Assembly: GCA_902651635.1 (NCBI GenBank) | Contig: CACRSC010000006.1 | Span: 475,320 to 539,319 of the forward strand | DNA length: 64,000 nt | Direction: 5' to 3' | Origin: Mastigamoeba balamuthi | Lineage: Eukaryota; Evosea; Mastigamoebida; Mastigamoebidae | Shown: positions 32,620 to 44,545 of the stretch, piece after piece | How the letters are laid out: each line of letters starts with the position of its first letter | How positions within the stretch are numbered: position 1 is the first letter of the stretch | The notes under the pieces: generated by a model | What the model was told of the DNA's origin: nothing | Seen by the model: only the letters and a program-made list of their open reading frames with translations | The model's database searches: none | Translations under genes and position numbers: made by a program

Positions 32620-34617
32620 TCAGTTGAACTTCTTCATCAGAGAGCACAGAACGCGGTGGAACCACCCGTACGGCGGGTAGCGCAGCGGCAGGTCGAGCAT
32701 GCTCGACGACGCAGACTCCACGACGGCCCTCGCGTGCGTGAACGCCCTGATCGTGTACTTGCCGTGGTACGAGCCCAGCCCGCTCATCCCGACTCCGCCA
32801 AACGGCAGCCCGCCGTGCGAGAAGTGTACGATCACCTCGTTAACCAGGATCGCCCCGGACCGCAGGCCGTCCATCACCCTCCTCTTGGCCGCGCTGTCGC
32901 TGGTGAACACCTGCGCTGCCAGGGGCGTCTGCTTCGAGTTCGCCAGCTGCGCACCGCAAGGTGAGAGACGGCGCAGAGGCGGCGGCCGCTCACAGAGATG
33001 GCGCGCTCGAGCGTGGGGACCACGACGACGGGCAGCACGGGGCCGAAGATCTCGTCGCGGAGCAGGGCCGAGTCCGAGTCGGCGGGCAGCGTGACGATGG
33101 TGGGCGCCACGTAGCGCTCCTCGAAGTCGTACTCGCCCCCAAACTCGACGCAGTCGGCGGCCTTGCACTCCTCGATGAGCGCCGCCATGCGCTCCGCTGC
33201 CGCCCTGCTGCTGAGCCTGCACAGCATGCCCTGCGTCCGCGGGTCCTCGCCCCACATGCGCACGGCGCTCTGCTTGATCTGCGCGATGAGCTGCGTGGCG
33301 ACGGGGCCGTCGGCGCCCGCGGGGTCGACGACGATGACGTAGTCCGGGGCGATGCACGTCTGGCCCGCGTTGACCCACTTGCCCCACGCGATGCGGGTGC
33401 CCGCCAGGCGCAGGTCCGCGGTGCTGTCGACGATGGCGGGGTTCTTGCCGCCGAGCTCGAGGACGACGGGCGTCAGCGTGGGCGCCGCGGCCTGCGCGAG
33501 GATCTTGCCCACGCGGTTGCTGCCCGTGAAGAACACCATGTCGATCGGCTGGCGCATCACCGCGCTGATGACATCGGCCCCTCCCTCGTACTCTGGCGTG
33601 GCCAGCAGCACTCTGCGTTGAGCAAGGCGGCCGGGAGGAGAGCGAGACGATAGAGAGAGGAGAGAGAGAGGGAGAAGGAGGCTGAACCGAGGGTGATGGC
33701 GCGCATGTCGAGGAACTTGGGGATGAGCGAGGCAAAGAGCATGCCGAGGGCCGGGGCGCTCTCCGAGAGCTTCAGGACAACGCAGTTGCCCCCCGCGATC
33801 GCCCCGGCGAGCGGCACCAGGTGCATCCCCACCGAGTAGTTCCACGTGCCGATCACCAGCACGACGCCCCTCGGCTCCTTCCTCACGTCTGGCAGAGTGA
33901 GCGCGTTACCACCACCACCGCGCACAACTCGGCAGCAAAAGCAGAGAGAAAAACGGAAATAAGACCGGGCGAGGGGACTGGGCGCGCGGTACATGTGGAG
34001 TTGGGCATGGTGGAGATGGTGGGCCAGACGTGCTTGGGCTTGCAGAGGCGCCCGACGTTGTCCGCGAGGAACCGGATCTCGGCGTAGGCGCCGGACACGT
34101 CGGTGAGCATCGTCTCGATCTCGTTCTTCCCCAGGTCCCTCGACACGGCGTGGCATATGTCCTTCTCGTGCTCCTGGTGTCCGCGGCCATTCACCGGCCG
34201 TCAATAACCGCGCCCGCAAAAAAAAATCGCTTGGCGCCCTCCACCATCGAATTGGAGGCGCCCCCAATTGAATTCAATTGAAACACGGGCAGAGAGCGAG
34301 AGAAAAGGAAATCTAACGTCGATGAGATCGAGCAGCGAGAGCAGCTGCTGGCGGCGCCACTCGATGGGGCGCGTCAGGCCCGACTCGAAGGTGGCGCGCA
34401 GGCGGGCGACCTCGGCCTCGGCGTCGTCGGCGGTCAGCGGGGGGAACGCCGTGGGGCCGCGGGCAGCGCGCTCGGCCCTGCGCGACCTGCGGCCCGCGCA
34501 GCAGCCGGCGTAGCGCACGCAGGCGCGGGCCACCAGCACGCCGCACACGGCGTAGGCGGCGAGCCACGCGGCGCCGCTGAGCGACACAGGCAGAGGCACA
34601 TCAGCCCACGACGGCAT
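32620..34617 (-). CDS. Aldehyde dehydrogenase, ALDH3/fatty-aldehyde type
   Basis: This enzyme oxidises aldehydes to acids with NAD(P). The N-terminus has a hydrophobic helix (LAAYAVCGVLVARACVRYAG) that probably anchors it in a membrane. Exons: 34617-34318; about 34175-33993, with HEKDICHAVSRDLGK restored across a 140-nt intron; about 33894-33690 (VRKEPRGVVLVIGTWNY); about 33610-33000; and about 32960-32620. Catalytic features are LELGGKNPAIVD (general-base Glu), NAGQTCIAPDY (nucleophile Cys) and DEIFGPVLPV. HGGLPFGGVGMSG near the end is diagnostic of class 3. The third junction uses an AGAG acceptor to stay in frame. The first intron contains an AATTGAATTCAATT palindrome. A GAAATATCCGCGGATA element sits at about 34697-34712, 80 bp upstream of the ATG. 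Confidence 0.92.
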
Positions 34618-34864
34618 TCCCGGCGAGACACGGCGCGAAGACAATGCAGAAAACAACAAACAAAAAAGACCACGTGTACACGCCCGCCGGTTGCGCGAAA
34701 TATCCGCGGATACGTCATGGATCCAAACCAGGAAACAGTAGCGCTCAGGGACAGCTCAGAGGGCCGATTATGTAGGGTTAACACAAAGAACCCGTGCGAG
34801 ACGGTTTGTGCACTACGCCGGCAAACGTGTGGGGTGGGGAGGGAGCAGTCGCCAGCCAGCCATC

Positions 34865-35991
34865 TCACATGGCCATCTGCGCCTCGAGCTTCGCGAGCTC
34901 GTCGTCGTCGTCGGCCGCCACGGCCACCGGGACCGGGGCAGCGGCCGCGGGCTGCGCCTGCGCGTGTGCCTGCGCCTTGACAGCTGCTCGCGAGCAAGCA
35001 ACCAGTAAGGGACCGGGGGATGAGGGTGTCTGGGGGCCAAGGGGCGCACGAGAGGCTGCGGGAGCCGAGGGGACAGCGAGGAGCTGGTCCCTCACGATGT
35101 CCTGCTCCATGTCGTCGAGCTCCTGGAGGGGGGCGATGAGTCAGTTGGCCAGAAGTAGGGGGACATGGGGGAGAGAGAGGGGCGCACGGCAAGGAGCTCG
35201 TCCTCGTCAAAGACCTCGCCGCTGGGCTGGCTGATGGCGTCGCCGATCTCGCGGGCAATGTCCTGCTGCTCTCTGATGTCCTCCATCGTCTTGTCGACGT
35301 CCTCCACCTTCCTGCAGCCCCGCATGCACACGTCAGCCAACGTGGCGCCAGAAGAGAGAGAGAGAGAGCGGAAGAGAAACCCACATGTTCTTGTGGATGC
35401 GGCGCATGGCGTCGGCTCCCGTGCGCATGGCCTGCATCGTCTCGAGGTTCATCGACGCGCCCTCGATCATCATGATCTGCGCTCCCCCCGCGTGGACGTT
35501 CCCCCCATTCCCGTTAGCTCTTTTTGTTTTTGGCGCGGAGCACCAGCAGCCCCTCCCCATCGGGGGGCCAACTGCGGACCTGTTCGTCGATTTTGTCTCG
35601 CGCCGCCATGAGCTTCTCGACCTGGGCGTCGTACATCTTCTTGCGCCTGAGGCACTGGACCGCCGCTGGTGGTGGTGGTAGTGGAAGGGGTGCATAAGCG
35701 GTGCAACATTTGAGAAAATAAGAAACAGAGTCGGCGCCGTTACCGCGCTTGTTCTTCGCCTGGAGCTGGCGCTTGGCCTCGGCGACCTGCTCGCCGCTCT
35801 TCTTCTCGATGTACGCGGCTGGAGCAGGCGGAGGTGCGGGGGTGGGCGTTATTAAATTGAATTTGAATTTTGAGGAAGAGGGGGAAAAATAGAGTACCGC
35901 GCTTGTCGAGCACCTCGACCGTCTCGCGCAGCTTGCCGATGCTCTCGGCAGGGGAGGGCGCGGACTTTGCCTTTCCGAACAGCCTGCTCAT
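34865..35991 (-). CDS. ESCRT-III core subunit CHMP4/Snf7 (VPS32)
   Basis: Snf7 polymers cut membrane necks in multivesicular-body formation, repair and cytokinesis. The ATG at 35991 gives the family start MSRLFGKAK. Exons proceed through about 35991-35898, 35818-35744, about 35667-35579, about 35480-35388, about 35318-35190 and about 35130-34865. The junctions fit well (DKR-A-AYIEKK, NKR-AAVQCLRRKK, IDEQ-IMMIEG, HKNM-KVEDVDK). The order follows the family: basic helix 1-2, AVQCLRRKKMYDAQVEKL, AMRRIHKNM, VDKTMEDIREQQDIAREI, then DEDELL-ELDDME. The tail is Ala/Pro-rich and ends in an acidic helix (DDDDELAKLEAQMAM), the likely MIM-type helix for VPS4. It is divergent from cyclin H. Confidence 0.93.
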
Positions 35992-36240
35992 CTTCGACGC
36001 TTCCGACACACAAGGGACACAGTGTCACGCGGATTGGTAGTTTTAGGTGCAGATTCCCTCACGTCAGTAGCGCGGGCGAAATATCTCATATCTCATTCGA
36101 ATGCTGCACAATAAAAGAACAGGCGACAGCTGCCATGCCCACACGAACGCCTGTCGAGTCACGTCACAAGAAGTTCGGCTGTCCGAGTTCACTTCATCTG
36201 GACATGAAGATATTTGGATATTTTGTTTGGACAATCTGTC
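35992..36240. promoter_or_regulatory. Divergent promoter, CHMP4 / cyclin H
   Basis: These 249 bp between divergent ATGs include GAAATATCTCATATCTC at about 36078-36094 and AAGATATTTGGATATTTTG at about 36207-36225, two versions of the GATATC-like element seen elsewhere in the window. Confidence 0.45.
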
Positions 36241-37223
36241 ATGTACGCCGGGTCCTCTCAGGCGCGCTTTTGGACGTTCTCCAAAGACTCCCTCGAGGAG
36301 AGCCGTCGGGAGGCGTGCGAGCGCGCGCACAGCCCCCTCACGGCCGCGGAGGAGTCGGCGCTGCGCACGCACCATGCGCTGTGGCTCCAAAAGTGCGCCG
36401 ACTCCTGCGCGCCCCCAGAGGCCGCGATGACCGCCGTGGCGCTGTTCCACCGCCTGCACGCCAGGTGCTCCGTGAGCGAGCACGACCTGCAGCTCGCGAT
36501 GCTCACGTGCCTCTACCTCGGGTGCAAAGCGGAGGAGATCTTCGTCGACCCCCGCCGCCTCATAGAGGACTGCGCCCGCGCCAAGGTGCGCGAATCCGTG
36601 GCGGCCAAATATCTTCCCACGAATCCAACTCACTCTTGTCCCCCCATCAGGGGCCGTCACGGCCGCCAGAGGACGTCGTGGCGTTCGAGCTGCGGCTCGT
36701 CAACATACTGAAGTTCCAGCTGCGGTGCTACCACCCCACGCGCACGCTGTCGGCGCTGCTTGCAGAGCTTGCGCCGTCGATTGTCTCTGCCGAGATGCGC
36801 GCGAGGCTCACGCAGAGGTGCGCCGCCGCCGCGAGGGCCGCGATGGCCTCGGACGCCACCCTCCTGTTCCCGCCAGCCGCCATCGCCCTGGCCGCCCTGC
36901 GCGTGGCCTCTGAAGGCGCGATCGACCCCTCTGGCTCGCTCCGCAAGGCCGTCGACATGTTCATCGAGAGGCACATCGGGAGGTCGTGCTCGGCGGGCCA
37001 GAAGGCCGACGTCATGGCTGTCATCGAGGCCGTCGAGGCGTCGGGCTACCTGGTGCCCGTGAAGACGTCGGAGATCAGGGAGCTGGCCCAGAGCGCGATA
37101 CGCAAGCTCAGGGCGAGGTCCAACTCGGCGAGTGGCGGCGAGGCATCGTTCTCGTCCACGCCCTCGCCCACGCCGCCGCCCTCGACGTCCCAGCCAGATG
37201 TCGCCATGCCCGATGCACAATAA
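36241..37223 (+). CDS. Cyclin H (CDK-activating kinase / TFIIH subunit)
   Basis: Cyclin H pairs with CDK7 and MAT1 in TFIIH. Exons 36241-36585 and 36651-37223 are both whole codons in length and give 305 residues, close to the animal protein. The start MYAGSSQARFWTFSKDSL matches the conserved N-terminal helix (MYxxSSQxRxWxF). The first cyclin box contains MLTCLYLGCKAEEIFV, where family members have the CK-EE pair that contacts the kinase. The exon 2 start GPSRPPEDVVAFELRLVNIL continues the box (Glu before the second repeat). A second cyclin fold and a Ser/Pro-rich tail follow. An earlier in-frame ATG at 36214 exists but the conserved N-terminus favours 36241. Confidence 0.9.
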
Positions 37224-37384
37224 GAAACCCTCGCAACGCATTCCAACCGTTTGGTGTTGTGGGCGGTGGTCAGGAAAGATATGTACACGATTTGAATTGG
37301 GGAGATCCGAGCGATTCTTCCCTTTCATAATTTAAAGCGAAAGGCGCCAAACTTTCAGAGGACCTCGGGTTCAGGTGAAAGAGA

Positions 37385-38761
37385 ATGTTCTCCCGCGCAC
37401 CACGCCTCGTCGGGACCGCCACGGTAGCACCCCCCACTACATTTGTGCCCACGCCCCACAAGGAGAACGCCGGTCACAACGCCAAGCCCGACGTAGCGGC
37501 CTCGGCAAAGAAGCGCACCAGGTTTGGCACCCCAACCCCTCCCGCGCGCCACACCACCGGCTGATCCCCGTGATCCCCCCGCGCGCAGGGAGGCGGACGA
37601 CACGCCGGAGGACGGCAGGCTGGAGCCGCGCAAGCTCACGGTCAACGATTTTGACATCGGGCTCAGCCTCGGGCACGGCAAGTTCGGGAGCGTGTACCTG
37701 GCACGCGAGAAGAAGAGCAAGTACGTTGTCGCGCTCAAGGTGCTCTTCAAGCAGCAGCTCGTCAACTCGGGCGTGGAGCACCAGCTGCGCAGGGAGGTCG
37801 AGATCCAGATGCACCTCCGCCACCCCAACGTCCTCAGGGTGCGTCCTTTGTACTCCCGCACACGTCAACGCGGGTTTTCCCTCCTTGCCCTCCTGTCCAG
37901 CCCCCCTCCATTTATAGCAACGAACACCGGGGGTTCTGACACGCACGTACGCGTATGCGCTCGCGAAGATGTTCGGATACTTCTACGACGACACGAGGGT
38001 GTTTCTGATCCTTGAGTACTGCCGTGGCGGCGAGCTGTACCGCGAGCTGCGCAAGCAGGGCACGTTCTCCGAGCCTCGCTCTGCGAGGGTGCGTCTGCCT
38101 CTGCCTCTATCTCCCACCGCGAATCCTATCTGACGATGCCGGGAACCGCACGACGCAGTACATCAAGCAGCTGTCCGACGCTCTCGACTACTGCCACAAG
38201 AGGCACGTCATCCACCGCGACATCAAGGTAAGCACACTGCTGGTTACTTCGCGGATCGCAACCAAATTTCCAACCCAACTCGGATTCAAACAGCCCGAGA
38301 ACCTGCTCGTGACGCGCACCGGCGACCTCAAGATCGCCGACTTCGGGTGGTCGGTGCACACTGCGTCGTCGCGCCGCCGGACCATCTGCGGGACGCTCGA
38401 CTACCTGCCGCCCGAGATGATCGAGGTGCACTTCGTCATTTCACCCCACGATAGAAAACGGAATTTTGACGGTTTATCACCGCAGGGCAAGGACCACGAC
38501 GCAGCCGTGGACATATGGGGCCTCGGTATCCTGACGTACGAGTTCCTCGTCGGTCGCCCCCCGTTCGAGGCTCCGGACCAGAAGTCGACGTACAAGAAGA
38601 TCGTAGCGGGCCGCTTCGACTTCCCGCCGTCGGTGTCCCCGCTGGCGAGGGACTTCATCAGCCGGATGCTGCAGAAGGACTCGAAGCAGAGGCTGCAGCT
38701 CGCCAAGGTCCCGTTCCACCCGTGGATCCGCGCGCACTGCGGCGACCCCGTCGTCGTCTGA
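37385..38761 (+). CDS. Aurora-type mitotic kinase
   Basis: This Ser/Thr kinase acts in spindle and chromosome segregation. Exons run 37385-37521, 37589-37838, about 37969-38088, about 38156-38227, about 38294-38425 and about 38487-38761. Kinase motifs in order are [11 protein letters not shown] (glycine loop), VALKVLF (Lys), HRDIK-PENLL split by an intron, IADFGWSVH, and [20 protein letters not shown], the Aurora activation loop with its Thr. The N-terminal 45 residues include PHKENAGH, a KEN degron for APC/C, in line with cell-cycle destruction. The catalytic domain ends near FHPWIRAH. There is only one Aurora in the window; A versus B type cannot be decided. The introns are short and GC-rich. 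Confidence 0.96.
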
Positions 38762-39025
38762 GGGGCCTTCAGACACGGGGGGTCGTAGAGAGCCGAGCAG
38801 CTCCTGCTGCTCGGGTAGACAGCTGCTTGCCACCAAAGAGAATGAAGCAGCTTTTTTGTATCTGCCTCATACACTTCGCGGGTTGCAACGGGATACTTCA
38901 AGTGATCAACTTCATTTTCCGCTGGGCTAATTGGATTTTCGCAGATTTTCTTCCAGAGAGGAGGCAGATTTCAAAAGGCGGTTGAAGGGTCGGTGTGCAC
39001 CCGTGTTCAGCTCTCATCCACCATC

Positions 39026-40759
39026 ATGTCGTCCTCTACCGCGATCCCCCTCTCGGCGCAGCTGGTCTCCACGTGGAAGGCCCAGAGCCGCGGCGGGAAC
39101 ATGCGCTCGCTCAAGATTCAGATCAACAACGGTGCCACACCTCCCCCCAACGGTCTACTGGCATCCCGGCAACCAACTAACCGAGCGCGCTCACGCAGAG
39201 GAGTGCATCCTCGCCGAGTCCTTCCCGAAGACCGCCACCGTCGAGCAGGGTACCGCTGCTCTCCCCCTCCCCCCCTCGCAGCGCAGTTCCCCATGCCCGC
39301 CTTTGAAATTCAATTTTAAATTGCACCACTGCGCCTCACACCCCGCAACCCCCGCAGACTTCGGCAGCCTGATGGCGGTTGTGGCGCCGTCGGAGCCCTG
39401 CTACGTCGTGTTCCGCCTCGACGACAAGGGCTGGCTGCTCGTCGTCTTCATCCCGGACAAGGCCCGCGTCACGGACAAGCTCGTCTACGCCGCGACGTCG
39501 CCGACGCTGCGCCGCGAGCTGGGCGCTCTGGTCATCGACGAGGTCCAGTTCTCCAACCTCGCTGTGCGTTAATCCCCACTCCCTCCCTCAACGCACGCGC
39601 GCGGCCGCTCGGCACCTGACAGCTGCGAGCGCAGGAGCTGACGTGGTCGTCGTACAAGGCGGCCAAGGCCAGCGTGCCGTGCGCGAGCGAGCGCGAGCAG
39701 CACATCGCGGTGCTGGACGACATGGAGGCCACCGCGCGGCGCGAGCAGGAGGAGGACATGCGCACGCGCACGGGCAACAAGCAGTCGCCGCGCGCGCTGC
39801 CCCCCAAGCCCTCGACCGCCGCCACGCCCAAGGCGGCGGTGGCGCCCAAGCAGGTGCAGGTGCAGAGGCCCGCGACCGGGCACAGGACGCCGCCGCCGGC
39901 GCAGCAGGTCACGGGGCCCATCGTGTCGTCGACGCCCGCGGGCACGCCCGTGCGCGCGCAGGGCGGGAACCAGTCGATCGACTCGCTCAAGTCCGCGTTC
40001 GAGTCGGGGTCGGCGCCGTCGTCTGCCCCGTCGTACGCGCGCAGCAGGTCGCCTGTGGCGCAGGAGCCCGTGCAGGAGGAGGGCGTCAAGGTCGCGGGGA
40101 TCGGCGGGTACCACACTGTGCGGCTGCCGTGGAGCGATGCCGCGCAGGACGCGCTGCGCAGGCTGTCGCGCGGCGCCGTCAACTTCGTCGCCCTCAAGGT
40201 CGACGAGGAGGAGATCGACCTCGACAAGGCCGAGTCGGGCGCGTCGGCTGCCGGCCTGCCCCGCCTGATCAACACGACCGAGCCGCGCTTCAACTTCTTC
40301 TCCAAGCCCGGGGCGACCTGTGAGAACGCGCCGCTCTTTCTTCGTGCGCTGACCCGCAGACCCGCCCAGACTTCATCTACAGCTGCCCCGAGAAGTCGCG
40401 CCCGAGGACCCGTATGGTGTACTCGACCTGCAAGCCGACCGTTGCGCAGGAGGCCAGCTCGTGCGGCGTCCACATCACCAAGAAGATGCGTTCGCTGCCC
40501 TTTTGTGGTGGCCCCTCCGGCCAACCCGCTGATGCCCGCGCAGATGGAGATCAGGGACCCGGAGGAGGTGTCGCAGCAGCACCTCGACGAGGCCCTGCGC
40601 CCCGCACGCGAGTCGGACTTTGGCGAGCGCAGGAAGACGCCGCCGCCGGTGAACACGGTGTCTGCGCCGCACCCGATCTGCGCCATGATCACGGACAACA
40701 AGTCGCCACGCTCTGGGACGGCCAAGGCCATCGTCCTGCCCCCGTCCGGAGCGTGGTGA
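39026..40759 (+). CDS. Twinfilin (two ADF-homology domains)
   Basis: Twinfilin binds actin monomers and filament ends. Exons 39026-39130, 39199-39248 and 39358-about 39563 build ADF-H domain 1 (restored joins NN-EECILAES and VEQ-DFGSLM). An exon from about 39635 continues with QELTWSSYKAA. A long Pro/Ala/Thr-rich linker (about 39780-40080) separates the second ADF-H domain (YHTVRLPWSDAAQDAL; then, over two more introns, PDFIYSCPEKSRPRTRMVYSTCK and KMEIRDPEEV), which carries the twinfilin signature of a tyrosine-serine-cysteine motif followed by a conserved Lys. The C-terminus is disordered and Pro-rich. The linker is longer than in yeast or animals. Intron 2 contains an AAATTCAATTTTAAATT stretch. 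Confidence 0.88.
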
Positions 40760-41038
40760 TTGGTGCGCTCTGCCTGACGTGGTGTCCACCGTGTGTGGCT
40801 TAGTAAGAAGGAAGACAGCTTTCCAATTGTTTCACTTTGGGTTCCAATCAATGGATTTTCTTTCTTTTTCGAGATATCCCGTTTAGAGGAATCGCGGCTG
40901 ACCAACCCTGAGAAATCTTTTTGCGCAGATTTTTCACTCCTGCTGCTGCACCGGCCCCTTCGCCAAAAGGGTCCACACCGAACACCCCTATCTCCGGCAG
41001 ACGTTAAAGGCGGGGACCCACGCACGCTGCCACGCATC

Positions 41039-42544
41039 ATGTCCGATGAATCCCAGCCCCTGCGGCGCACTTCCCCGTCGCTGAACTACCACACGGTCAT
41101 CACGAGCCCGCTGGCCGACGACGCTGATGCAGAGGCAGCGGCCGCGGCACGCGAGGGGCTCAAGCCGGGCATGACCGCCGCCGGTGCCGTCACCAACATG
41201 ATCAAGCTCATGCTGGGCTGCGGCGTGCTGGCCATGGGCAAGGCCTTCACCAAGAGCGGGCTCTGGGCCGGTGTCGTTTGCTACCCGCTCCTTGGCGCCC
41301 TCTGCTACGTCACCATGATCATACTTCTGGAGGTTCGGGAAATTTCCGCGCGAGGACCTATTTTCTCCCGTCCATTTGCGCCAATTTCGCGGGCCAAATC
41401 ACTTGATTCTTGGCAAACGAAGAAACGCGACTGCAGGCGCAGGCAGAGGCCAAGAGGCAGCTGTACCAGATGGGCGGCAGGCCCTCCACAGTGTCGACGT
41501 ACAGAGGGCTCGGGCAGTACGCTTTTGGCGCCCCCGGGCGCCTCATGGTGATCGTGGCCGTCGTCTCGCTGCAGCTCTCGTTCTGCACGGGCTACGTCAT
41601 CGTGACGCTCGACAACATCTCCGAGCTCTTTCGTGCCGCTGGCGTGAGGGTACCGCACGCGCTGCCGCTCGTCGCTATCGCTCCCGTGCTCGTGGGCCTC
41701 TCGTGGATCCGGTGGATCCGCGACCTGACCTTTGTGAGCGTCTTCGGCACCGCTGTCTATGTCGTCGGGGTCCTGGGCTCCGCGGTATGGTACGGTGCGC
41801 CGCGCCTGATGCCCGGAGCGTACCCCGACGTCACTGTCCCGGTGGCGTGGGACACGCTCGCGCTGTTCTGCGGGACTGCGCTGTACTCGCTCGAGGGCAT
41901 CAGCGGCGTGCTGCCGATCACGGGCGCTATGAAGGACAAGAGCAAGGCGCCCGTTGTCTTCCTCGCGTCGGTGCTCGTGTACTGTTTCTCGGTGACGATG
42001 TTCGGCGCGTTCGCGTACATCGTGGGCTTTGGCCACGCCGACATTGTCGTGCGGGCGCTGCCGCAGGGCAACATCAAGATCATCGTCGAGATCACTCTGA
42101 GCATCGCACTCCTCGCGACGCACCCGCTGCAGCTCTTCCCCGCCACGGAGCTGCTCGAGGAGGAGGTGTTCGGCGAGGCGGCGGTCGCCGAGATGGTGCC
42201 GCCCGTGTCGTTCGTCGTCAAGAGGTACGCGCTGCGCAGCACGCTCGTCGGCGCCACGTGTGTGATCGGCGCGTCGCTGCCGAAGTTCAGCGTGTTCGCG
42301 GACCTCGTCGGGTCGCTGTTTCTCTCCTTTGCAGGGTTCATTGTGCCACCGATGCTCCACATGCGGATCATCGGGACGTCCCACGGCAACTGGATGGCCG
42401 TGGGCAACGCTGTGCTCCTCGCATTCGGCTTTGCATTCCTGGTACGAGCATACTCGATTACCGGGCGGCACGACTGACCACATTCCCTCGCAGGTGTATG
42501 GAACTTACAACTCCACACTGGAACTCATAGACTCCTTCAAGTAG
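41039..42544 (+). CDS. Amino acid transporter, AAAP/SLC36-AVT type
   Basis: This is a multi-pass permease of the Aa_trans family, usually proton-coupled and vacuolar/lysosomal or at the plasma membrane. Exons 41039-about 41331, about 41439-42438 and about 42491-42544 give roughly 445 residues with about eleven hydrophobic segments. The first helix region shows TNMIKLMLGCGVLAMGKAF, typical of the family (N-x-x-K-x-x-G-G/C-x-x-x-L/M-P-like). A luminal segment with RPSTVSTYRGLGQYAFG follows, as in AVT proteins. The last intron (52 nt) splits the final helix from a hydrophilic end with a sequon (YNST). A cytosolic N-terminus of about 45 residues is acidic. A GAGATATCCCG element lies at about 40871, 168 bp upstream. 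Confidence 0.88.
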
Positions 42545-42773
42545 GTACACCGGCACACAAAGCCACTTGTCAATACTTTGTGAGAGTTGATCGAGTAGGC
42601 CTGGACGCTATTGTCTTGTTTCCTTGCAGAGTGAATCACATCTGAGGATCCGGGTCATCGCTTTCCCGTTATGGCGATCTGCTTTGTAGATCCTCAACAG
42701 GATATTTTGTCCTTCATTTTGCTTTGCCGGAGAACCTCAACTCCACCCCCCCACCAACGGTCTTGCGCGCACC

Positions 42774-43983
42774 ATGGCGGGGATCGCCGAGACACGCAGC
42801 GACAAGTCGTACACGGAGCGCTACGCCGAGTGGCTGGCGCTGCTGGGCGCGAGCGAGAGCGGCGCCCCCGCGTACCCTAACAAGATCATCGAGGGCCCGT
42901 GGACCGAGCAGGTCCTCAAGGACATGTCGCGCTGCCTCACCGCCTGGGTCCCCGCGACGTCGGCCGCCACGACGCCCGAGGCCGAGCGCGACGCCCTGCA
43001 CCGCGTCCTGAGCGCGCTGCTCGACCGCCACCGCGACCTGCACTACTTCCAGGGCCTGCACGACATCGCCGGCGTCCTCGTGCTGACGCTGGGCGAGCGC
43101 AGGGCGTGGGTCCTGCTCGACGCCCTCTGCGACTCGTGGCTGCGCCCGTGGTTCGACCCGGGCAACGGGCCCGTCACGGCGGCGCTCGAGGCCGCGTTCT
43201 CGGTCGTGTGGGAGGAGGACAGGGACGTGGGCACGCGGCTCAAGGCCGCGCGCGTGAGCCCGCTGTTCGCGCTCGCGTGGGTCATCACGTGGTTCGCCCA
43301 CGCCAACGACGACATCGCCGTCGCCCAGAAGATCTTCGCCATGATGCTCGAGTCGCACCCGCTGGCGTTTGTCTACTTCGCCGCCGCCCTCACGCTCCGC
43401 AACCGCGAGTTCCTGCTTGCCGCGGTGCGCCCACAACCAATCGATTGCCCACTGCGCATCCCTCCCCCCCTCGTGCGTGCGGGAAGTAGGGAATCTGACT
43501 GTGGGGGGATTCGCGTGCACAGGAGGACGAGAAGGTGATGAAGTTCTTCATGGGGTGGCCGCTGGCGTCGCTGCCGACCACAGAGCAGAGGCTCGCCGAG
43601 GTCGACAGCATCGCCGACATCGCCCGGGAGCTGTTTGAGCGACGCAGCCCTCGCAGCCTCTACAACCTCGCGCCGTCGCTGGTCCGCGTTCCTCGCCCTC
43701 GCATGCCTCTCTCGCCGAACTCACGGCGATCACGCAGGAATCGCTCTTCCCGACGCCTCCCCCGAGGAGTAACACGCCCATCGAGGGCCAGAGGACAACA
43801 GCAGTGTTCCCGTCGGTTCCCGAGGAGGAAGAGGAGGAAGAGGAGAGGGAGGAGGAGGCGGAGACCGAGCACGAGGCCGCCAAGACAGAGGCCACTCCCC
43901 AGTGGCAAAGGACACGCTACATCATTGCGGGAGTGGCAATCGCTGTCATAGTTGGCTACGCAGTAGCACGCAGCTGCAAGTAA
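42774..43983 (+). CDS. TBC-domain RabGAP with C-terminal membrane anchor (TBC1D20-like)
   Basis: TBC proteins accelerate GTP hydrolysis by Rabs. Exons 42774-43424, 43523-about 43692 and about 43751-43983 give a protein of about 350 residues. The catalytic arginine motif appears as VLKDMSRC (IxxDxxR), and the glutamine finger as HYFQGLHDI (YxQ), so it looks active. Later helices include WVITWFAHANDDIAVAQKIFAMML. After the fold the tail is strongly acidic (a Glu run) and ends in one hydrophobic helix (YIIAGVAIAVIVGYAVA) followed by RSCK. This topology, with a tail anchor, matches TBC1D20/Gyp8, which act at the ER-Golgi on Rab1. The third exon frame depends on an intron of about 58 nt. Confidence 0.88.
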
Positions 43984-44545
43984 GCGCACAACAACAGCCT
44001 TGGCTTCCGCCACACGCGTTAGTCGACACTGCTCCCAAGAATCTGCGCCGTTATTTGGGAGTCGCAGTTGCCCATGGCAGACTCGAAGCTGAGATTGCAC
44101 TGGCACAATGCTCTCTGGCATTTTTGGCATAGCTGTGTTGCAGCGAATGGTCAGTGTGACTACACCATCGTACGAAGTACGCAAAAGCACAGAGGCAAAG
44201 TTCTCTCAGCACATTCATCCAGCGCGCTCATAAGGACAAATAGCACCCATTTGTCAATGATCGCATTGAGACGCGGCTCCCCCGCTGGCTTACCTCCATC
44301 TCATCCGAGATGCTGTGTCCGAGGGCCCAAGATTTGGGAATAATTGTGGAGATTCGAAAGCCGAAAGAGGTATATGGCGGTTAATTTCTCAACCGGAGGA
44401 TGGCCCGGGCACTCCGCGCTCTCTGACACCGTCGCAGGAGTGCAGGACTCCTCCCTGCTGCCGGCAGTCACTGCCCAGCCCTGTGGTTCCAGATATCCGA
44501 GATATTTCTGCAGTTTCACAAGCCAAAGGAAGGTGCAAACGTGTT
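43984..44545. promoter_or_regulatory. Intergenic region upstream of Rho regulator B
   Basis: This is a 562-bp space. It has no recognised gene. AGATATCCGAGATATTTC at about 44491-44508 lies about 40-55 bp before the next ATG and is the clearest doubled form of the GATATC-like element. Confidence 0.4.

Noticed and set aside
34618-34659. An extended N-terminus for the aldehyde dehydrogenase
   Set aside because: The extension begins with a TTG codon; the first ATG is at 34617 and directly precedes the membrane helix.
36214-36240. An upstream in-frame ATG for cyclin H
   Set aside because: The family N-terminus MYxxSSQ begins at 36241; the upstream codons are AT-rich promoter-like sequence.
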